Origin: Torreya grandis
Lineage: Eukaryota > Streptophyta > Pinopsida > Cupressales > Taxaceae
Length of the DNA: 64,000 bases
Reading direction: 5' to 3'
Assembly (NCBI GenBank): GCA_037957365.1
Contig: JARHVA010004252.1
Location: forward strand, 772,501-836,500
Made by a program: the position numbers and the translations under genes. How positions within the stretch are numbered: position 1 is the stretch's first letter; each line of letters begins with the position of its first letter. This document shows positions 24,928 through 37,290 of this stretch, piece by piece. Below the pieces are notes generated by a model. It was given only the letters and a program-made list of their open reading frames with translations, was not told where the DNA came from and did not search any database.

Positions 24928-24940
24928 TTAAAGGGGGGAA
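24928..24940 (+). other. Element E polypurine tract
   Basis: TTAAAGGGGGGAA directly precedes the TG of the right LTR, the expected position for plus-strand priming. Confidence 0.82.
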
Positions 24941-26265
24941 TGTAGATGATACTGTGTGATTGAGTATCACCTCAATTTTTTACACATGGAAAACTCAAAC
25001 CTTTGTTGTTCCTCTTAGTTGTACACTCTCCTCACTTTTACAAGCCTTGCAACTACTCTATCTTGTTCTTCCTAGCCTATCTCTTAGTCTAACTAGTCTT
25101 CTAGGATATAGACACTTTATCTTTCCCAAAATTCTTAAAATTTACTTATCTTACTCCTCTACAAGTTCTAATCATGTATAATTTTTTCTACTCCCTGGAC
25201 ACTAACACCTGGGATCGACAATAGTGTCAACATTACTATCTTTTCCCAATGCAAGATTCCAATGCCCTAAATTCAACTAATTTGTAAATGAGACATATTC
25301 CAATGGTTAGCATAGGCTATTTAATATGATTTATCTCCTAATGAGACTGGTATACATATAGTATCAACCCTCATTCATAACCAATCTACAAAACCTAGTA
25401 ATCAGACCAAAAAACATTCAAAGATAATTTAATTAATCAAAATATTACCTATTTATTCCTATTTATAAACCAGTCATAGGGACTACACATCTATAGGTAT
25501 TAATTACTAAAGAAGCAACCCAAGAGCCCAATTTTCCATTTATAAGATATGTTACTATTATACTTATTTTACACACATTGTATGCTACACACATAAGACA
25601 ACACATAGGGGATAACTACATTATTCTAAGGCCCTCTGTAGAGTATAATATATGTAAGTGATTCCCATTGAAAATGGGGTCATTGGGTTCATCTCAACAC
25701 TGTGTGCCCACTAACCCATTTTTTCCCAAGGCCACATTGAAAATTGAAATCTAGGGTTTTTTCAATTCATAAGGAGAGACAGTCCACAACCTAAATATAA
25801 ATGCAACATAGAAAAGGTGAATCCAAATCAAGAAGCATTTAGGTTGCTACATATTATTTCATTGTATATTCCATACATGACACTATCATCTAACAAGCAT
25901 CAACATAACTATCCAGGGATGGCACAACTGTCCAAATAGCTAGAGCCACCAGATCTAGAATCTTACAACTATTCCATTACTATCTTCCCACATGATATCA
26001 GCTTGTTCTAGATCCAAAACTACATTATCATAAAAATAAGTTAATTACATCTATTCTCTATCATTTACATATCTTTCCCAATTTCACTTTCAATATTTAC
26101 ACAATCTCAACATAATAATTTAAGTACATGCTTATATCTAAGTTTAACACTTAATTAGACTACTATAGATCTGATTATCACCCTTGTGCCATTTCATTTT
26201 TATATTATTAACCCTAAGCTTAAATTTAAAATATTTATCCACACATTTCATTTTAGGGTTAAAAA
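24941..26265 (+). repeat. Element E right LTR (uninterrupted)
   Basis: Begins TGTAGATGATAC and aligns with both parts of the left LTR. The right end reads GGGTTAAAAA where the left has GGGTTAAACA, so the terminal CA has decayed. It preserves the empty form of the N1 insertion site. Confidence 0.9.
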
Positions 26266-27290
26266 GGTTGCAAGTATTCATTTGATATTGATATTTTTTG
26301 GATTGGTATTTTTACCTTCAAAAAATTATACTATCTTATCTCATTGGTCAGGATTTGACCTCAAATACTCATCTTGAGACATTTGGATTTATATTTTTGA
26401 TTATATCAAAAGTAGGAATGCTAGTAGAAGAAGAAATTTCTACAAATTAAAGAACATTCACATCAATTTTAGTAGAAGTATTACCTTTTGAATAAATAAT
26501 AATATTATTTTGAGGAGTTTCATTTTTTTAGCCATTGGTTGTTTTTATTTCATCTATCCAAGTGATTTATTCCCTTGTGAAAGAATTATTTTTTGGGTTT
26601 CTTATTAGTTATTAGTCTGTTGTTTTTTATGATTATGCATTATGGTGATGAGTACAAATGACTTTCTATTTGTATCTTTAACATGCCATCATAATCATAC
26701 TTACCTAAGTCATATTCCAGGTATACATTAGTGGAGTCACCACCAAGTTATTATATTTCAGATTCTTGAAGATCTAGATTTTGTTTTTCTCCTATTTCCT
26801 CATACCCAAAAATCTCATATGTTTCCAAATTTACATTCACTAGAACATTTGCATTTTGGTGTGGAGGAGATTATATGGAAATATTTTATTGAGGATATTG
26901 CAACCATAGATGAATCCCTTGAAATGGTTCATAATTTTTTTTGGGAACATCTTAGTAAAGAGTAGTTATGGTTTTAAAAGGCAATTGCTTTTTCAAATTT
27001 GGTATATCATTGGCCAATTTTTTACAAAAGTTTTTCAATATAAGACTAACCTAAACTTTGTATCTTATATTTTGATGGATCCTTTTTAAATGTAATGGTA
27101 ATATAATTTCATCTTTAATGTCAATGTATAATGTATGATATGTGTTCAATTCATCTACTCTAACTCTTGTCAATTGATAGCTCACTTCTAGCAATTAAGA
27201 ATTGATAAAGAAGCATTTATGGTTCTCATCTATCAGCTTCACATTTTATATTATCTTATGAATTAACTTATTGACTTTATCTACTAAATA
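26266..27290 (-). other. Element G, gag-protease spacer, no clear coding
   Basis: Expected to hold the Gag C-terminus of G. I saw no intact zinc knuckle; minus-strand frames are short and stop-rich. Confidence 0.45.
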
Positions 27291-28180
27291 TATCATGGGT
27301 TCATAATATTATTTATTCATTTGAGTGAGTTGATCCAATAATGCATGTGCATCTTCTACCAGTTTGAATCTACTTTAAAATTTATTTTCCATATCATTCC
27401 AATTGGTCATAACTCCTAGAGGAATATGATAAAACCAATCTATAGACCCATTCTGGAGAGTCTCAATGAATAGTTTGACTACAATATCAGTATATTTGAC
27501 ACCCAATATTTTTCATGATATAAAGAAATAAATAATATGCTCATCGAGATGTTGCTTACCATCACCTACAAATTTTGGAAAAATCTTATATGATCCTTCA
27601 ATAACTTTATGTAATTGTCACAAATTTATGTGACCAATTATATTATCCATTCTATTGACATGGTTGGAAAATTACCTATAACACGAGAAAAAATTTGATA
27701 AGACAAGGGCATAATTTATTTTTGTGTCACCTCATGTTTGTTTATTTTTATTATGACTCAAATGAAAACTAGATAACTTACTTATTTTAAATTTTTTCTC
27801 AGGATATAGCTTAAAACTGTAAATCTATTATAACAAATACAAATGATCTATGTTACCTTGAGGTTTACTTTCTCTAGTAAATTGTATTTCTACCAATTTG
27901 AGAGAAACACTATTGTTGTTGGGTGCAATTTGGATTTATAATGATCTCTAAGCTAGTCTTATTTGGCATGTTCTTCACATAGCTATTGCTTTAGCTCTTT
28001 GTGCCAAGATGACACAATTATCCTCTTCTTATAAAACATCAATAAATCTATGAAGTTGTGCTACACTAATTCTATGATCCCACACAAATGATCATAACTT
28101 TGATGAAATGTCCTCTTGTGTTTCACTTAAGCAATCAAGATTTAGCTGAAGTATTGGAGCTTGAGCTAATAGGATGGTCA
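27290..28180 (-). pseudogene. Element G gag remnant
   Basis: Minus-strand translation gives an N-terminal segment with WDHRISVAQLHRFIDVL and NCVILAQRAKAIAM (about 28100-27970). The conserved retrotransposon Gag core follows at about 27590-27300: FPKFVGDGKQHLDEHI, LGVKYTDIVVKLFIETL, WFYHIPLGVMTNWNDMENKF and RFKLVEDAHALLDQLTQM. This matches the retrotrans_gag pattern (LF..TL.G.A..W...LP..S...W..L...F..RF). Stops at several places break the frame. It lies on the same strand as the protease, RT and integrase at 4.8-0.8 kb and was separated from them by the insertion of E. Confidence 0.82.
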
Positions 28181-28770
28181 CGAGAATAAATTGATACTAT
28201 AAAAATTCTTTGAGTGTCTATATTAATTGATCTTATAGCTCGTCTTCTTTCTTTCATCCTTTAAATAATTATGTCTTTCTTTAAACAATGGCAACATGGT
28301 CTTATTCTCTATTTATTTATGCATTGACATGATTGAATTGAATGTAATTATTTTTATTGTTCCAATAAAATAACTTAGAAATTGAACCAATATATTCTTC
28401 TATATCTTGCATCTAATTGAAACCAGGTTGATGATCAAGATCTTAATTAATGGTAATAGTCATATGCATGATTTACTATTCAATATTATAAGTTGTTTAA
28501 TGATCTCTTTGGGTTATTCTATTTTTAAGAACCCTTTATTCTATCTCTACATGATCTAGTTCTTGATTTAATATGGCAATAATGATTTAGAATTGAATAT
28601 CACTAAATTCATCACAATCCCATGCAATTTTTATGATATTAACATTAATGTATATTTTTGTAGGTTGATCCCACTCAATATTTTGTTGATGAGATGGTCC
28701 TCAAGCTATTGGGAGAATCACGTGGGAAAAAAATTCATGTATGTGGGTCATACAAAAAGCACAAAAATGT

Positions 28771-28793
28771 GCCCCATGGTGGGCACAAAAAAC
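28771..28793 (-). other. Element G primer-binding/leader region
   Basis: Minus strand reads GTTTTTTGTGCCCACCATGG and continues GGGC right after the LTR end. GGCGCCCACC-type sequences directly after the 5' LTR are common in plant gypsy elements; here one C of GGCGCC has changed. The near-palindrome GTGCCC...GGGCAC overlaps it. Confidence 0.55.
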
Positions 28794-29880
28794 TATTGAC
28801 GAAAAAAAAAATTAGGGGGACAAATGTGAAATTTGAGTAAACAGTGTAGGGACAAATCCCCTCTCCTATTCAAAGGTAAAGACACCTTTATTGAAAACTA
28901 AAAAAATTGTAGAAAAGTAAATTATTCACAACAAAAATGGTGTTCTTTATAGGGGTTATACTTTTAACCAAAAAGTACAAAAAAGGTAGAGAAAGGAATA
29001 TAATTAAATAAAGGGAAATGAATATGTATAGTAATGTAGAAGGATGACAAATATAGTGGGCCAAACTTTGATGTAAACTAAAAATATCAAGAGGATGGGT
29101 GATTTTACTAAGAGGAAATCTTCCACATTCAATGGGAAGGAAAGATGATGTATTCATAAGAACGCACAACATACACTAAATTAAATATTTATTAATGATA
29201 ACATATATAAGATAATTATCTTGTACTTAATTATAAAAACTACATGAAAATATTATTTTTAACCCACCAATATTTCACATTAGCATAAACTACAAATGTA
29301 GGTTCAAATAAGAAACTCTATAGTGAAATTTTTGTGTTTGATTGATTTATCACAATTTTAGCAATATATTAGAAGAATAAAATCAAGTATACATTGATGT
29401 AAACACACACATTTCCAATAAAGAAATATTGAACACAAAGTTTATAATAATTTCTAGTTAATGAACTCTTGATGAGTTGTAAAGATAATCTCCTCTTTAT
29501 TTATCTTGTTGAAAATTTTAACTATCAAAAACCCTTACAATGAGCCCCAAATTTATATTAATAGTTTGAAATGGGTGGTTATGTTACATAACCACCTTTT
29601 TTGAATTTTTGAGATCTTGAAAAAATATATTAGCTAATTTTCATATTTTAAAACTTGTAAAAACACATTAAGCAATTTTCACAACTTGAAAAAGTGCATT
29701 AGTGTTTTTGCATGACTTGAAAAATTACAATGACAAATTTTCACAGCATGAAAAAAATCAATGGAAAATTTACATGACTCAAAACTTGCAAAAAGGATTT
29801 AGTACATTTTAAATACATACAATGTGTGAATTAACTATTACAAAAAATACAATTGAAAATTATGAGAATGACTTAGAATT
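28794..29880 (-). repeat. Element G 5' LTR, outer end not resolved
   Basis: The inner end on the plus strand is TATTGACG, with TG decayed to TA. No partner LTR was found in the window, so the outer end is a guess. An 11-bp inverted repeat lies at 29574-29596. Imperfect repeats of CTTGAAAAA...ATTTTCA, about 34 bp apart, lie at 29610-29790 and may already be outside the LTR. Confidence 0.45.
29574..29596. other. Perfect 11-bp inverted repeat
   Basis: GGTGGTTATGT and ACATAACCACC are separated by one T, followed by a T run. It could act as a stem in LTR transcripts; function unknown. Confidence 0.8.
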
Positions 29881-29899
29881 ACAAGTATGGAAATGATGA

Positions 29900-31330
29900 A
29901 AAATTGTTACAAAATTATTTCTTTTCTTCTTCCTCATTGATAACAATTTTGATTTTTTATTTCATTGGTAGATGCTTCTTCATCTTATCTACATTGAATT
30001 TGTGTAAGGTTTCTCTCACTTTTTCTTCATCAAGCCCATATGAATATATGAAAGCTATTTATGTGCCATAATTCATATATATTATTTTATATGATGTCCA
30101 TTGATATAATTTCATCATTGAATAAATATTTTATAGGTTATTGTGATATTTGATCAAATTACAAATGAATTTGTGTTTAATGCAAATTTTGGAGTCAATA
30201 TCTCTTCAATATTCAACTTGAATTGCTTAACAATGGTGTCTTCAATGACCACTTTCCTATCATCATCCATAAATGTGTAATTAAGCTTTACAATTCTTCT
30301 CAATACTTCAAGAATAAAATCAACTCCCATAAACTTAGAGTCACCAAATTTATTGATGATCTCAAATAATATGGATCTTGAATTGATTCACTCTAAGGAA
30401 CTCAATAATTTCTGCAATTTACTCAGCTTGAACGACTCCAAGAATGAGATCCTCTATTAAAATATTATATACATCCTTCAAAATCAGAATAATATCATTC
30501 CATTCCTATACTTATTTTGCATACTATCTTTGGCTTGAGTTGCCTTGTCATATTCTCATTAAATTTTAGAATATGTAGTCATTTTTATATTGATTATGGA
30601 AATTCCATATTGTAGAATTTTCTTATACCATTCTTTTATTTTTATTCCCATGTGTCCAATTTAATTTACAATATTAAGTGTCTATGTATGGGTTATTAGT
30701 GAAATAACAAAGGATGAGGAAGACTAAATTTGTTGGATCAAATTTTTGACTACTAACGTCAATTTCTTAACTCTTTCCTTGAGTTGATACTTGGTCACCT
30801 TATCCTGATCCATCTTTTAAAATAAGGTACAAATTGCCAATGAAACATCTTTCATTCCTTCTGTAGTTGCTTTCACCGAATGTACTTTTGATATTTCATA
30901 GTCTGATACACTGACACTATCTTTATCTTTTTCTATAGGTGGAACTTCTACTTCTACATATTTGTCTCCCTTATCATTTGTGATTATTCTTCACATAGTC
31001 TTAGGTATCTTCATTATTTCTAGAGGAAGAGTTGTCATGGCACTGAAATTAATCTCTTAAGGTTATATAGTTTTCTTTATATTCTTTATTACATCACTCA
31101 ACCAGTCAATACTATCTACATTAGAAGGATGTTGTTAGATGAGGGAAGAATCTGATTTAGTTTGACTCTCAAGAGGAGGTGGTAGGGTTTTCAGGGCTTG
31201 TGTTTCTTTTGGTATAATTTTACATTCTTGTTTATTTGAAATATTTATTGGTGATTTGGGTGAAAGTGAATGGGGTAGTTCAGCATCTTTTGGAGGTGTG
31301 GAGGTAAAAAATTATCAAGTTGAAGATGAA
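29900..31330 (-). pseudogene. Unidentified minus-strand coding remnant
   Basis: Minus frames show unusually long protein-like stretches for this AT-rich DNA. One is proline-rich near the N-terminus with ALKTLPPPLES and VDSIDWLSDVIKN (31240-31080). An acidic stretch has KYVEVEVPPIEKDKDSVS and SDYEISKVHS. A helical segment MDQDKVTKYQLKERVKKLT follows (about 30815-30760). Further on are DSKFMGVDFILEVLRRIV, FMDDDRKVVIED (about 30360-30240) and a C-terminal Glu/Lys-rich tail. Stops and frame changes are frequent. I do not recognise the family. The layout suggests an accessory ORF of some LTR element, but that is inference. Confidence 0.45.
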
Positions 31331-31850
31331 TAGAGGATGAAATAAAAAATTAATTATTTGATGCAATAAACTATTGATTTGTAATTGTTACTATTTTTTT
31401 AGATTGAGCAAAGCTACTAAGGAGAATATCCTCTAAAATATAAATACTAGGAGAAGAAGGAGATTTTTATCATAACATTTTTATCTATGTGGAAGCTTCC
31501 ACATATATATTCATATTTTAGGGGTCTTGTTCAAACATCTGGATCACATAATACATGAATGCATCATTTACCATGCGAAAATGATGAGCACTCTCTTTCA
31601 GACTGAGTTGAGGATAGAACTCATATATCTTTTTAGTATTTATATTTCCCATCATATTCAACTAATTGTAAAACCTCCTCCTAACAATAGCATAGAAAAG
31701 GTAGGAAGTCATTTAGAACATAGAAGTCATGTTTATTTATATCAATTGTTTATGGATGATATCATTGATGACTTATCCCTATTTAATATATTTCTTATTC
31801 TTATAACTAATACAGATATATCTGTACATCCAATTTTGGAAACATTATGA
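31331..31850. other. No recognisable gene
   Basis: A 107-codon open stretch on the plus strand (31527-31850) shows no motif I can name. It is long for this composition but unsupported. Confidence 0.3.
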
Positions 31851-31859
31851 AACTAGACT

Positions 31860-32396
31860 CTATTGGTGTATACTTTTATTCCAGTAAGTTTTATTTATAC
31901 AGTCTATTCAAGATTACTTAAGGTTTAATAAAGGTCCTTAAGGGGATAATAATCCCACGTTCATGAGGATGTTGTGACTTGTCTATTTTCCACCTATATA
32001 AGGAACCTTCCTATGTACGTTTTTGATAATGATGCCAATGTTTCTTAATATAATTTATTTATTGTGAAGATATTTTTTTTGTTGGTGTAGGATATTACTT
32101 TCCTACTATTTAGCTTACTTCAGTGTTATTTCTTTGGAGATGTTTATCCCATATTCATGAGGATGATGGGTTTATGCCTTAAATTCAATGATATTAGGAA
32201 AGATAGTCCCACATACATGGGATGGTTAGGATTATGATATCCTTTACCTATTTTTACATCTCTATTGTAAACTATTTGACATAGAGAATAGAGTGGATAA
32301 TACATAGTTTATTTTGTGTACAATGTTGAAGCTTTCATGATTATGATAATGGATTCATGGAGATATCTTGATTGAATATTATTCTTAATTATGTCA
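31860..32396 (+). repeat. Possible orphan copia-type LTR
   Basis: A TATA-like CTATATAAGG (31994-32003) is followed 390 bp later by an end in ATGTCA and directly by TGGCATCAGATCCT (32397-32410), close to the copia TGGTATCAGAGCCT primer site. No partner LTR or internal region of its own is seen before the next LTR. The left end is not determined. Confidence 0.4.
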
Positions 32397-32410
32397 TGGC
32401 ATCAGATCCT

Positions 32411-33210
32411 TTATTATGACCACTTTATGCAAACCCCTCAAAGTCCTCTTTTCATCAATGAAAAAAATTATGAATTAGACATCTGTGTGAAGAGAAAATA
32501 GATCTGCAATATAGTCATAATTTTTTGAAAAAAAACTTTATAATTCCTCCAAAAAATGTATGTCCAGCACAACAGATCTAAGAAACTCATATGCAAATTA
32601 TTATGACTGATTAGAACTAAACATAGTATATCTAAGCATAGTCAAAACTATAAACTCTTCATAATAAAGGGGTTTTGAATATGAATAAAAAAACATAGAT
32701 TTGAAAAGTAACTATACAACTTATCTAAGGAGTAGACAAATAATGCAAAAAATGGTAGTTGAAAAAATGAAAGTTGGAGAATTATATGACACCATGAAAT
32801 AGTTATCAAAACTCTTCAACAAAAATCTCTCCAAGAGCTAATTACTACATCCATTAATGTTTCATCATACACTCAAAGAAGAACCAATTGAAAACAAAAT
32901 CAATTATTATACATAAAAAGAGATATTTAAGAGATTAAAAATCATGCATATTACAATGAAGATCACTTGATTATATAAACAAGGAAAAACAAGATGAAAT
33001 CTAAACTAGGCAATGTGGGACAAATTCCTACATAGGACAAAACTAGGTAAAGACCAATGATCTAGCTAGAACCTAGCAAGCATGAGTAATAAGATACTCT
33101 AGCATTTTCTTCCTCTTTTGAGTTTTTATTTTTAGGTTTCACTACTTCATATAATTTTTATTTGTGCATTAAATATTATCTAATGGATTATATTGTGGAA
33201 CACTATGACA
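32411..33210 (+). repeat. Element C 5' LTR (right end firm, left end unknown)
   Basis: Ends ACACTATGACA immediately before TGGTATCATAG (33211), a primer site of the copia type. A TATA-like TTATATAAAC lies at 32971-32980, leaving a plausible R-U5 of about 200 bp. The partner 3' LTR lies outside the window, so the left end is only bounded. Confidence 0.55.
32971..32980 (+). promoter_or_regulatory. Candidate TATA box of element C LTR
   Basis: TTATATAAAC in the position expected for the pol II start of a short copia LTR, about 235 bp before the LTR end. Confidence 0.4.
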
Positions 33211-33228
33211 TGGTATCATAGTTTTTAA
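33211..33228 (+). other. Element C primer-binding site
   Basis: TGGTATCATAGTTTTTAA; the first nine bases match the tRNA-iMet type site TGGTATCAGAGC used by most plant copia elements, with one G-to-T change after TGGTATCA. Confidence 0.7.
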
Positions 33229-34495
33229 GGTAGTTGAACACCATTGTTTTTATTGTGAGATCTAGCATTCACCTTGTTCAAGTGTTTATCTTGATTTGAA
33301 TTTTTAAGGGTTTGGTGGGATTTCTCCAAAATCCTTATAGGTTTATACATTAGGGGTCTCAAAATGAAAAATAGATAGTGTCATTGGATTCAAAAGGCTT
33401 AAACCCCCTAGTATTAGCTGTAAACATAACATGGTTTTGTGATAGTAAATTTTTTGCCTTTTTTGGAAAGTTTAAGATAATGTTTTCAAATACCCCTTAG
33501 TACTCAAATCTAGAAACATTTTTTGGGTTTTTCTAGGTTTTGAAAAATATTAAGTGGGTATTTTCCATATTTTCATAAAGATGTACATATTTTTAAATAT
33601 ATGGGTTCTCCTTACATGTATTTTCACCATTTTTGACTAGTTTTCTCTTTTTTTAGAATTCAAGATTTAGATAGTTTTTAATCTTATTTGGGCCCTCATC
33701 CATGTAGTGATATGAAGAAAATACATGTTCATATTTTCATGCTTTTATGGGCCCAAAGATCCATCAATTAGACACTTTGCCACATAACAACATATGCTTC
33801 ATGCCTTTGTGGGGCCTGAGGCCCACTGGCCCAACCCCAATTGATGTGAATACGCTATCATGAGGACCAAATCCCATCAATCAGACCTAAACTAACATGA
33901 ATTTTTAACCATATGGGTGTGTGTTGTGCACCTTTTAATGGCCCAAGGCCCAATGAGATGGCTATTAAATCCATGGTGAACTGTCACCACCAACCATGTG
34001 ACCATGAATTTGAGAGTGTGTAGGTTTGAAGGAAATCCTCCTTGATAGTAGTAGACATGATTCCAATGTTGGATACATAAATAGCCACTATGGAATATAT
34101 TTTAGGGTTGTGTACACCTCCTTCTTATGGGGTATTTCCCTCATCCTACCCCTTATCCCATTACTCATATGGTGTGGTCACATGAAGGAGGATTAAATTT
34201 TGATTCCTATTAGTAAGGACTTAACTTTGCACCCAATTACAAATTTTTAAGACTCAATATTTTGTCAAATTTTACAAATTAGATTATAACCTTACTATAT
34301 TGAACTTCAATCAAGCATAAATTTTAATCTGTTGATCCTTTAGAGATGTCATTTATTTTAAAGTGCATATTTTTTTGAGCTCTTTGCATGGTGATATTAT
34401 CGTGCCTTATCAAATTGAACCTCTATAGATTCAAGTGGGTGTTACATTACAAGTCTAAAACACACAAAATTTATCAAATAATTCCTTTCTACACT
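33229..34495 (+). other. Element C leader
   Basis: Non-coding region of about 1.3 kb between primer site and gag. No structure recognised. Confidence 0.5.
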
Positions 34496-34563
34496 ATGGA
34501 TCTCAGTTTGATTATACTTCTTACACCATTCAACTATCATGAGTGGAAATTCATAGTGCAAAT
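34496..34563 (+). pseudogene. Element C gag, first piece
   Basis: The ATG at 34496 opens MDLSLIILLTPFNYHEWKFI. The LTPFNYHEWK stretch is the N-terminal block of plant copia Gag (L.G.NY..W...M...L). The frame is cut at 34563 by element A and resumes at 52742 with ILRTKGL. This start is chosen because it is the Met nearest the conserved block. Confidence 0.8.
34559..34563. repeat. Target-site duplication CAAAT, left copy (A)
   Basis: Pairs with TAAAT at 52737-52741, one C-to-T difference. Confidence 0.85.
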
Positions 34564-36168
34564 TATAGACACTAGAAAATGACATCAATGGTTCTACTTG
34601 TCATAAAATACTTCTTTCAAACCTCTTGGCAACCTTGGGTTAAAATATTTATTAAACCCATTTAAAAACACCCATTTACCCCTTTACACACATTTAGCTA
34701 AATTAATTAGTTAATTAAGTGAATTATTCCTATTTACACCTCACCCTAACTAAACCCATGGCTTACTTAGCAACACCTAGCCTTAAGTCTATTTAATATA
34801 TTGGCATTTAATTATCTAACCATCTAGACCACTTATTCTCACATGCCCATGTTGCCTTAAATTAGCTCAGACCACTTATAATGGTCTTAATGACCAAAAT
34901 TAAGTGCAAATTAATATTTTGAGCAATTTGGACCTTTTCTACATTGATCAATGTCATTCACCCCTCGACTGATGCCATTTTACCATGATCAATGTCAATT
35001 ATTTAAGGTAACCCAAAGACCCTTTCTCAAGAGGTTGAAACATTTGAATGAGAACCATAAATCTTATGTGAATATGAGCTTCTTAGTGAACTAGAGAACT
35101 AGTCCAAAGATCAGAAAGTGCATTAACACCTCAATACTGAGGACTCAAAAATTATTATTTTATCCATTTTATTTTAAGCTCCCAAGTGGCTCACACTCAA
35201 CTTCAAGACATCTTCAGGCCAGCAACTCCAACAAAAGCTAAGTATCTTGTAGTTCTAATTTTAGTTATTTAGATTCAATAGTTTAGTACTTGCACCCACC
35301 TCCAATTTCTCCCCATATCCTCCCTTATGTTGGCATTATGCAACTCCAAACACTCCCTCTTCTACCAAATACCCACCGAACATTCCCAATCATTTGAGTG
35401 TCAAATCCTTGATTTTGATATCTCTGAGGCTCCCTCTTATCTCAATGATGATCAACTAACCCCCCCATAAATCCCTTCTATAACTATCCCAAAGTCCATT
35501 TTTTCCAAAATCAGAACCATGACAAACCCATAGTGATTGAAATTGGTCACCCCCTAACTAGCATCAGACATCCCTTGACTGGCATAAATTATCCTTAACT
35601 AGTATTAGTTGCATAGTAACCATCATTAGTCTTTGTGCAATTATTTTTCCCAAATATATTAAGCTAAAATCACCCATCAACCCTCATCCAAAATCTAGTT
35701 TTTTGACTTTTGTCACAACACAGAGTCGTAAACAATTTTTTGAGTCAAGTTTTAGAATTTTAGCATTAGTTTTGAATAATTTAATATCATTTTTTAAAAT
35801 TCACTTATTTTATCTTTAAAAACATTTATTTAATTTTGATTGATTACTTTCCATCACTTTATGCAAGCATCTCTTATCATTTCTTAGAACTTAACTTGTT
35901 AAATGAGTCGATTAACATCCTTCCGGTGAATTCTTGTACTTCTTGGTACTTGTACTTGCTAGGATATCCACCCTTCTATGTTACTAATCAATCCATTTCT
36001 AGATTCATTCTTATAGTAGGTTATTCTTCCTAAGCCAAATAGGAGTTCTTCACATTGACTGGATCATGGAGTGCACAACTAAATCTAGGTTCATCTACAC
36101 CATTCCCTTTCTTTAGAGTTTTACTTATTTTCTAAAAGAAAAATAAAATAACACAATATAATGAAACA
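34564..36168 (+). repeat. Element A 5' LTR
   Basis: 1605 bp, aligned with 50939-52736. Shared blocks include TTGGGTTAAAATATTT, CCTATTTACACCTCACCCTA, CTCAATACTGAGGACTCAA and TTATGCAAGCATCTCTTAT. Confidence 0.92.
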
Positions 36169-37290
36169 TTATGACATGCCCAATGGGATCCTATATTTTT
36201 CTTGGGTTCTTAATTGCTTTATTACACTCTAGTTGCATTAGTGAAAGACTCATTCATTGCACTTCTTAATTTTTGAAATTAAAACATTATATTATTCATT
36301 TTTAAACATTGAAATCGTAACTTTCAATTATTTATTTTCACAATCAAGTACTTATTTATTTACTTTCTTAGAAAATGCAAATCATTCATTTCCCTTTATT
36401 TCTAAGAAGTGAAATGGAATTCATCCTATGATATGACTTGCATCCTCATTATGAGTTTAGGTGCATTCTACTTATTTTTGTACTCATTTAAAGAAAGCAA
36501 AATTTTCTTTTTGGATTTAAAATCAACCTTCATTAATTTATTTCTTACTTGGTTAAATCATATAGTTTAAAGTAATTAGTAAATCAATCATAGCAATCAT
36601 TTTTGTCACACACACATACCAAACCACTCATACAATTAATTCATCAAACATTGACATAAGGCCCTACTAGAATTTCATCACCTAGTGATAAACCTTCATC
36701 CTTTGCTATCCCACTTGGACTCCTCTACCAAGTGGAAAAACCAAAAATTAGTACACTTGTTGAGTATAAACTCTGGTAATTTAATATATCTTGGCCAATC
36801 ACCTGACACCCTTATCACTATAGTGTGTGAAGTGAGGGGGTAGGCCCCAATATCAAGCCACATACCAATTTTAGTACAAAGATATTGAGAGCCTTAAACA
36901 AACCCAAAATCATCCATAGACTTTTTATTTTAGTACCCATTTTACAAACCAAGTGGAGTCTCATAAACATCTTAATTTAGGCATAAGCCTAAAAGTGAGA
37001 TAAAAAGAATTATAGGATTTAACATACTCTTAGTGTGTGTTTGTGTGATTTCCTTGAATATTTTATTGTTTTCTCTCTTTTTGAGTGTGTGAGTTCATTT
37101 CCAAAAAACTTTAAAAAGCTTCCACCATTCATTGTATGGTCTTGACAAGGAAACAAGCTAGAGACCAAGAAAGCCAAAACTAACCTCCCTACTAACCGTC
37201 TTCCTCTTCTTCATCCATGGAGCACACTCTAGATGCAAATAGTTATCCCAACCATTTCATAAGTCTCAATATGCCTCGGTATTTTTCCTA
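36169..37290 (+). other. Element A leader with degenerate primer site
   Basis: The LTR is followed by TTATGACATGCCCAATGGGA then TCC. GAC...GGGATCC resembles the TGGCGAC...GGGGATCC primer-site style of Tat elements but is too decayed to name a tRNA. The rest is non-coding. Confidence 0.5.

Larger units (their letters stand above)
4876..26265 (+). mobile_element. Element E: gag-protease-only gypsy element, itself twice interrupted
   Basis: LTR copies lie at 4876-5310 plus 12472-13366 (interrupted) and at 24941-26265. Own length after subtracting N1, D and one target-site copy of each is about 7.7 kb. Orientation is plus: a primer-site-like sequence follows the left LTR at 13367, gag and protease follow, and a purine tract AAAGGGGGGAA lies directly before the right LTR. 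No reverse transcriptase or integrase is found between protease and purine tract. Gag and protease blocks and the primer site match elements N1 and B. Inserted into G between gag and protease. Confidence 0.85.
820..28793 (-). mobile_element. Element G: decayed Ty3/gypsy retrotransposon, split by element E
   Basis: On the minus strand the parts read in canonical gypsy order: LTR end and leader at about 28.8 kb, gag at 28.6-27.3 kb, then protease at 4.8-4.5 kb, reverse transcriptase at 3.2-2.4 kb and integrase at 1.8-0.8 kb. The 21.4-kb gap between gag and protease is filled by element E and the two insertions within E. Order gag-PR-RT-IN defines Ty3/gypsy. The 5' LTR runs right from 28794; the 3' LTR is not found in the window. 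Every domain carries stops or active-site changes, so G is the oldest and dead layer of the left nest. That 26.3-28.8 kb and 0.8-4.87 kb belong to one element is inferred from strand, order and the lack of duplicated domains. Confidence 0.75.
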
